DNA from: JAEXNA01 sp037189585
GTDB lineage: Bacteria; Vulcanimicrobiota; Xenobia; Xenobiales; JADMJV01
DNA length: 64,000 nt
Assembly (NCBI GenBank): GCA_037189585.1
Contig: JBBCJA010000021.1
Location: 124,001 to 188,000, forward strand
Direction of reading: 5' to 3'
The translations under genes were made by a program, and so were the position numbers. The first letter of the stretch is position 1, and every line of letters starts with the position of its first letter. The notes beneath the pieces are model-generated. The model was given only the letters and a program-made list of their open reading frames with translations. It searched no databases and had not been told where the DNA came from. This document shows, piece after piece, positions 59,879-64,000 of the stretch.

Positions 59879-61216
59879 CTATCCGTCGAAATAGAACCGG
59901 CCGGCCGGCCGGGCGATAATGATGGTCGGGCTGATCAGATAAGTCTCGGCCACCCTTCTGACATCCTCGGAGGTCACCTTTTTGAGATTCTTCTCGAAGT
60001 TCTCCTCATAGAGATAGCCCAGGCCGATCATCTCAGCCCGGGCTAAACGAAAAGCTGTGCCTTGCACCGTCTCGCTCTCGAGCAGAAAAGCGCCTCGGAT
60101 CTTCTCTTTGGCCCCCACCAACTCGGTGGGCGGCAGCGGCTCTTTGCGCATGATCTCGACCTGCTTGAGGATCTCGCGACGGACCTTGCCCACGTCGGCG
60201 GGACGAGTCACCACGTAGGTCAGGAAGTGGCCCGGACCTTTGAGGTCGGGATGGACAGAGGAGATGGTGTAGGAGAGTCCGCGCTTTTCACGGATCTCGT
60301 TGAAAAGGCGGGAGGAGAGCCCTTCGGAGAGTATGGCTCGAATCAACATCATCGGAATGTGGTCCTCCGAGCTTGCGGTGGGGGCGGGATATCCAAAAAC
60401 CACCCAACCGAGATCCGCGCCGGTGTTGAGATCGATCCGTTTTTCCTGGGCTTTGGGCTCCCAGGGGACGGAAAGGTCAATCGTCTGATTGGACTTGAGC
60501 GGCCCAAAGACATCCTTGAGCTCCTGCTCGGTGTCGACTCGCTCGTAGCGACCCACCACGGCCATGACAAGACGGTTGGGAACGAGATACTTTTGGTGAA
60601 ATTCGCTCAAAACTTTAGCGTTCACCCGGTCTAAGGCCAGCGTTCCACCCGTGTGTTGGCGCCGATAAGGATGAATCCGATAGAAGAGGACCCGAAAGAT
60701 GGAGTAGAGCTGGTTATTGGTCCCTCCCCCACTCTCGATCTCGTTTTTTAGTTGGCGACGCTTCTTGCTAACTTCGGTTTCATCATAGGTGTCGTTGGCC
60801 ACGATGTCAGCCAACGCTTTCACCATGACGGGTGCGTCCTTGGATGGGCCGACCACGGTGAAGCGGAGAAAGTCAGGCTCTAGTTCGACTGATTTCGAGA
60901 CCACGCGATAGTTCTCCGCGGTGGCATCGTCTAAGCGCTCCTGCAACAGCTTTTCCCACAGCGCGATCAGGCCGGCGGTTGGAGTCTCCTCGTTGGCAAG
61001 CCCCACCTGGCAGAGCATCTCAACGGCTACGAAATCGTGAGCCGGCGATTCTTTGAGAAGAATGGTCATGCCGTTGGGTAAGACCACACGCCGGGCGGGG
61101 GTGGCTCGAGCGGCCATGATATCGGCTCGCGTGGGTTCGACGGATTGCGCCAATGCCGGGAGACCAAGACATAAGAGCATGCCTAGAATCCAGATAGATG
61201 GGGCCTTGAGTTTCAC
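59879..61216 (-). CDS. Inactive M16-family peptidase subunit
   Basis: 445 residues from GTG 61216, which overlaps the upstream stop as GTGA and starts a signal peptide (KLKAPSIWILGMLLCLGLPALA). The M16 fold is seen (LPNGMTILLKE, AVVGRYERVD, ILSEGLSSRLFNEIREKRGLSYT), but the HxxEH zinc motif is replaced by IALWEKLLQ, so it should not be catalytic. The RGLSYTISS substrate-binding segment is kept, as in paired M16B enzymes. Confidence 0.85.
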   Translation of the reverse strand: MKLKAPSIWILGMLLCLGLPALAQSVEPTRADIMAARATPARRVVLPNGMTILLKESPAHDFVAVEMLCQVGLANEETPTAGLIALWEKLLQERLDDATAENYRVVSKSVELEPDFLRFTVVGPSKDAPVMVKALADIVANDTYDETEVSKKRRQLKNEIESGGGTNNQLYSIFRVLFYRIHPYRRQHTGGTLALDRVNAKVLSEFHQKYLVPNRLVMAVVGRYERVDTEQELKDVFGPLKSNQTIDLSVPWEPKAQEKRIDLNTGADLGWVVFGYPAPTASSEDHIPMMLIRAILSEGLSSRLFNEIREKRGLSYTISSVHPDLKGPGHFLTYVVTRPADVGKVRREILKQVEIMRKEPLPPTELVGAKEKIRGAFLLESETVQGTAFRLARAEMIGLGYLYEENFEKNLKKVTSEDVRRVAETYLISPTIIIARPAGRFYFDG

Positions 61217-62526
61217 GAGCGGCGCCCTCCTCGACCGGGTTTGAGCAGGTAGCCCCAATAGCCGCCTCCCATATACTTCTTGGCGACGGCTACCACCTCG
61301 GCCTTGGTAACCTTCTCGATGGAAGCCGGATAGGTGGCGCTAAAACCCGGAACACCCAGAGCGGCGTAGAAACCGATCGAGTCGGCGGCGCCGGAATTGC
61401 TTTCGTTCTGCAGCGCGTAGCTGCCCAGAAGATGAGCCTTGGCCCGAACCAGGTCCTTATCCTCAAACTTTCCCGCGATGACGGAGGCGATAGCTTCGTC
61501 GAGAGCGCTCACGAGTTCAGCTTGTTTTTTGTCCACAATGGCGACGCTGACGATGATCAATCCCCGCTGTCTGGGAGTCAGAAAGCTGACATCGACGGAA
61601 TCGGCGAGGTCCTTGCCGTCGACTAACGCCTTGTGCAGGAGGCTCTGTTTTCCCTGACCCAGCAGAAACGAGAGAACGTCGACGGCGTAAACGTCAGGCT
61701 TGTCGTGAGCCGAAGGAGCGGGATAGCCACGAAAAAGAACGGGAGAGCCCACTGGACCCGGACCTTCTTCCATGACCGGCTGCTCCGGCGCCACCGGAGG
61801 GTCGATCAGTGTTCTTGGACCGGCGGTCGTTTTGTAGCCACTAAAAAGGAGCTTCGCCTTGGCGAAGATCTTGGCTGCCGAGATATCCCCCACCACCACC
61901 ACGGTGCAACGCTCGGGGCCGTACTGTTCGTTACGCCACTTGACGAAATCGGCCCGCTGAAACGACTTGATCGTCTCCTTGGTCCCGATGGTCGAGCGCG
62001 AATAAGGATGGTCTCCATAGGCCATCTTGTAAAGCTTGTCTCCGGCTATCCGGCCGGGATTGTTCTGGCCGAGACGATACTCTTCCAGAACCACCTCACG
62101 TTCGACGTCGATCCCCGCCGACTCTAGTTCGGCTCTCTGCAGAGCATCGGACAAAAGTTCTAGACCTCGTTCAGCGTGCTCGGCGGGAAGGCCGATGAAA
62201 TAGTGAGTCATGTCTTTGGCCGTGGTGGCGTTGGTCGTGCCGCCCAGGTTCTCGATAGCCTTCTTGAAATCAAGCCCGCTCAAGGTTGGAGTGCCGCGAA
62301 AAAACATATGCTCGTAGAAATGGGCCAGTCCGGCTTGAGCCGGGGTTTCGTCCAAGCTCCCGGCCGAGATGAAAATGTTCACCGAGACGGTGGGAGAAGC
62401 GGGATTCTCCATCACGACCACACGTAAGCCGGAAGGCAACTCCTTGTCGATCATCTCGGCTTTGACGGGCGAGACGACAGCCAGCAACAGCAAGCCGATC
62501 GCGCCGCGGCGAAGGGCACTCCACAT
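61213..62526 (-). CDS. Active M16-family zinc peptidase, periplasmic
   Basis: 437 residues from ATG 62526: GGGAGG abuts an earlier ATG (62535) but lies 9 nt before this one, and MWSALRRGAIGLLLLAVV is a good signal peptide. Zinc site HFYEH (69-73) and the third ligand Glu in REVVLEEYR. It pairs with the inactive partner downstream, like the heterodimeric M16B enzymes and PqqL/FF-type pairs. Substrate unknown. Confidence 0.9.
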   Translation of the reverse strand: MWSALRRGAIGLLLLAVVSPVKAEMIDKELPSGLRVVVMENPASPTVSVNIFISAGSLDETPAQAGLAHFYEHMFFRGTPTLSGLDFKKAIENLGGTTNATTAKDMTHYFIGLPAEHAERGLELLSDALQRAELESAGIDVEREVVLEEYRLGQNNPGRIAGDKLYKMAYGDHPYSRSTIGTKETIKSFQRADFVKWRNEQYGPERCTVVVVGDISAAKIFAKAKLLFSGYKTTAGPRTLIDPPVAPEQPVMEEGPGPVGSPVLFRGYPAPSAHDKPDVYAVDVLSFLLGQGKQSLLHKALVDGKDLADSVDVSFLTPRQRGLIIVSVAIVDKKQAELVSALDEAIASVIAGKFEDKDLVRAKAHLLGSYALQNESNSGAADSIGFYAALGVPGFSATYPASIEKVTKAEVVAVAKKYMGGGYWGYLLKPGRGGRRS

Positions 62527-62678
62527 ACAATTCATCCTCCCTAGGGGTTTGACATCAAGTCGCGACTTTTGGAAAGCTTCTCTATGACCTTCTTAAAGCA
62601 GTCCCGCCGATGGAACCGCTCTCTTTCCCCCAAGTTGTGCTCGAGGAACTCACCGATTTCGTCTCGCGCCGTCGAAGG

Positions 62679-64000
62679 TCATGGTGAACTCGTTTTTGAG
62701 GCGTTCACTGAAAGGGTACGTTGACCAAGCGAGCCATGGCGTCCCCAGAAATTCATTTTGACGGTATCGGCTGAACCTGGTATCCCCAGCCAAAATTCAC
62801 CTTCGAAGCGTGGAACAGGAGGGTGACTCCAAGTCTGACCCGATTCGGCGCTCAAGAAAGCAAACCCGAGTTGTTCCGCGTCCAGTGGCACATCCCTAAG
62901 TTCAATGGGAATACAGTCAACCTTAGGGACCTTGAGTTGGAGCACTTCCCGTGTTTCTGGTGAGACTGCGAATAAAAAACGCCGTTTCCCGTCGTGGGAT
63001 AGGCCATCGAGATAAACCAGTGGCAAGGCCTTCAAGAGACGACTCTCAAGCTCGATATCGTCGCTTCGAAGATAGAGCCAATCGATTCCTAGTTCGCGGG
63101 CCCGAGCAGGGGACGGAGATTCTAGAAACTTTGTGGAGGCCTCAGTCCTTCGATAAGGTGGGAGGCCGATAGGATCGGTGTCCGGGGGCAAGCGGTGCCC
63201 CAGCGCCTGAACGTCGACGAGGCCCATCACGGTGGATTCGAACAAAATATCCCAGGGATTGGTCGACTTGGTGGTGACGATCAGGGCTCCTCGACCCAAA
63301 TTCGGATTGCTGGGGATCCAAGCCAGCGTTCTCAAGTCGCTTTCATCGAGACGAAGGTAAGCGCCGTGACGCAATAGCCAGGCTCGGGTCTGGAATTTTA
63401 GACCGAGAATCTGCGCGCCTGAAACCGTGGGAAGCTGCTGAATCTGACGCACGGTCCAGCGCAGTCCCGCCTCCGAAAATAGCGCCAGGAATACGAAGAG
63501 GACGACTGCGGAGCGACGAGTTCGAGTCAGAGAGCCCAGGGCGGCTCCCGCCGCGCCCGCGAATCCATATCCAGCGGCGAACTCCCATCGGTACCACTCA
63601 TACTCGTGAATACTTCCGAAGTCGAAAATACCCGGTACCACGTAAGCCCAGAATCCGAACAGCCATAAGAATTGGCCGAAGCGATTTCGCTGTCGCCACA
63701 AGAGCCAGGCGGAAAAGGGAGCCAGCCAGATCCCCAGCCAGTGCATCCGCAACACCATCCAGCCCGAAAGGCGAACGTAGTGGTCGTCGACACGGGCGGG
63801 GGTCCGATCGATAAGGTAGAGCAAGGGAACTCCGATCCCGCTTCGATAGCCCACCGAGACCGGCCCGGGGTCCCAACGTTCGATGCGCAAGGCGAAAAAA
63901 GGCTCCTTCGGAAAAGAGATTCGCACCGTTTGGGTTTGGTTGGCGATGGCCTGGTCCAGAGGAACTCGCTGAGTCGCCATTCGAGAAAGTACCCCGCCAC
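62679..64000 (-). CDS. C-terminal part of a large polytopic membrane protein
   Basis: The frame stays open to the window edge, so the ATG at 63980 is likely internal. Visible part: a soluble stretch, three to four hydrophobic helices (about 75-185 from that ATG) and a soluble C-terminal domain of about 230 residues with LGIDWLYLRSDDIELESRLLKALPLVYLD. The layout is that of glycosyltransferase-C or DUF2298-like membrane proteins, but no diagnostic motif is inside the window. Confidence 0.55.
   Translation of the reverse strand, partial: GGVLSRMATQRVPLDQAIANQTQTVRISFPKEPFFALRIERWDPGPVSVGYRSGIGVPLLYLIDRTPARVDDHYVRLSGWMVLRMHWLGIWLAPFSAWLLWRQRNRFGQFLWLFGFWAYVVPGIFDFGSIHEYEWYRWEFAAGYGFAGAAGAALGSLTRTRRSAVVLFVFLALFSEAGLRWTVRQIQQLPTVSGAQILGLKFQTRAWLLRHGAYLRLDESDLRTLAWIPSNPNLGRGALIVTTKSTNPWDILFESTVMGLVDVQALGHRLPPDTDPIGLPPYRRTEASTKFLESPSPARARELGIDWLYLRSDDIELESRLLKALPLVYLDGLSHDGKRRFLFAVSPETREVLQLKVPKVDCIPIELRDVPLDAEQLGFAFLSAESGQTWSHPPVPRFEGEFWLGIPGSADTVKMNFWGRHGSLGQRTLSVNASKTSSP

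Overview
The window is about 64 kb of a gene-dense bacterial chromosome of moderately high GC content. I see no rRNA or tRNA gene, CRISPR array or insertion sequence. A TolC-type outer-membrane protein, TolA-independent type II secretion/type IV pilus pseudopilins, PilT, L16-hydroxylase-like JmjC protein and many signal peptides indicate a diderm (Gram-negative) cell. The gene order rplS-rbgA-(...)-rnhB, a copper-amine-oxidase-N-domain surface protein, a Tlc-like transporter and a REC-BTAD regulator recall deep-branching lineages such as Armatimonadota or Eremiobacterota/Vulcanimicrobiota. That placement is inference; no marker here settles it.

Layout. 1-5.1 kb: nadK (cut by the window edge), a C39-like secreted or cytosolic cysteine peptidase, a membrane-anchored sugar-nucleotide epimerase and a membrane-tailed subtilase. 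5.2-12.2 kb: a two-gene operon of a 1635-residue protein (degenerate M48 domain, long helical middle, ABC1/COQ8-like kinase fold) and a cytochrome P450 with a long N-terminal extension. 12.2-23 kb: housekeeping (Tlc-like transporter, rnhB, rbgA, rplS, rnc, fabF) mixed with small hypothetical genes and a nucleotidyltransferase pair. 22.8-29.4 kb: secreted Ig-like and copper-amine-oxidase-like proteins, ruvB and lineage-specific proteins. 29.4-30.2 kb: a decayed PIN-type toxin-antitoxin module bracketed by 41-bp direct repeats.

30.2-45.9 kb is the most interesting part: two paralogous copies of a pseudopilus module. Copy A is led by a REC-BTAD regulator and a histidine kinase. Each copy has a GspH-like pseudopilin fused to Ig-like and TolB-like beta-propeller domains, a GspI-like pseudopilin with an extra Ig-like domain, GspJ- and GspK-like pseudopilins, a GspF that lacks its usual N-terminal domain, and a separate small membrane protein that carries a GspF-N-like domain. 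I read it as a pseudopilus whose tip carries a large propeller, built on a split GspF platform. No GspE, GspD or major pilin lies in the window; pilT (54.9-56 kb) is the only retraction ATPase here.

45.9-64 kb is again mostly core: DUF488, ruvA-ruvC-yebC, asnS, a tetR-tolC operon with two matching operator palindromes, gatCA, pilT, plsY, der, a JmjC cupin, cmk, an active/inactive M16 peptidase pair and the end of a large membrane protein.

A recurring feature is non-standard gene starts. Three genes have no usable ATG/GTG/TTG but do have well-placed alternatives: rnc (CTG, good Shine-Dalgarno), the Tlc-like transporter (CTG in a CTGA overlap) and a GspJ-like pseudopilin (ATT preceded by an 11-nt perfect anti-Shine-Dalgarno match). 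Several other genes have a -10 box 6-9 nt before the start codon, suggesting leaderless mRNAs.
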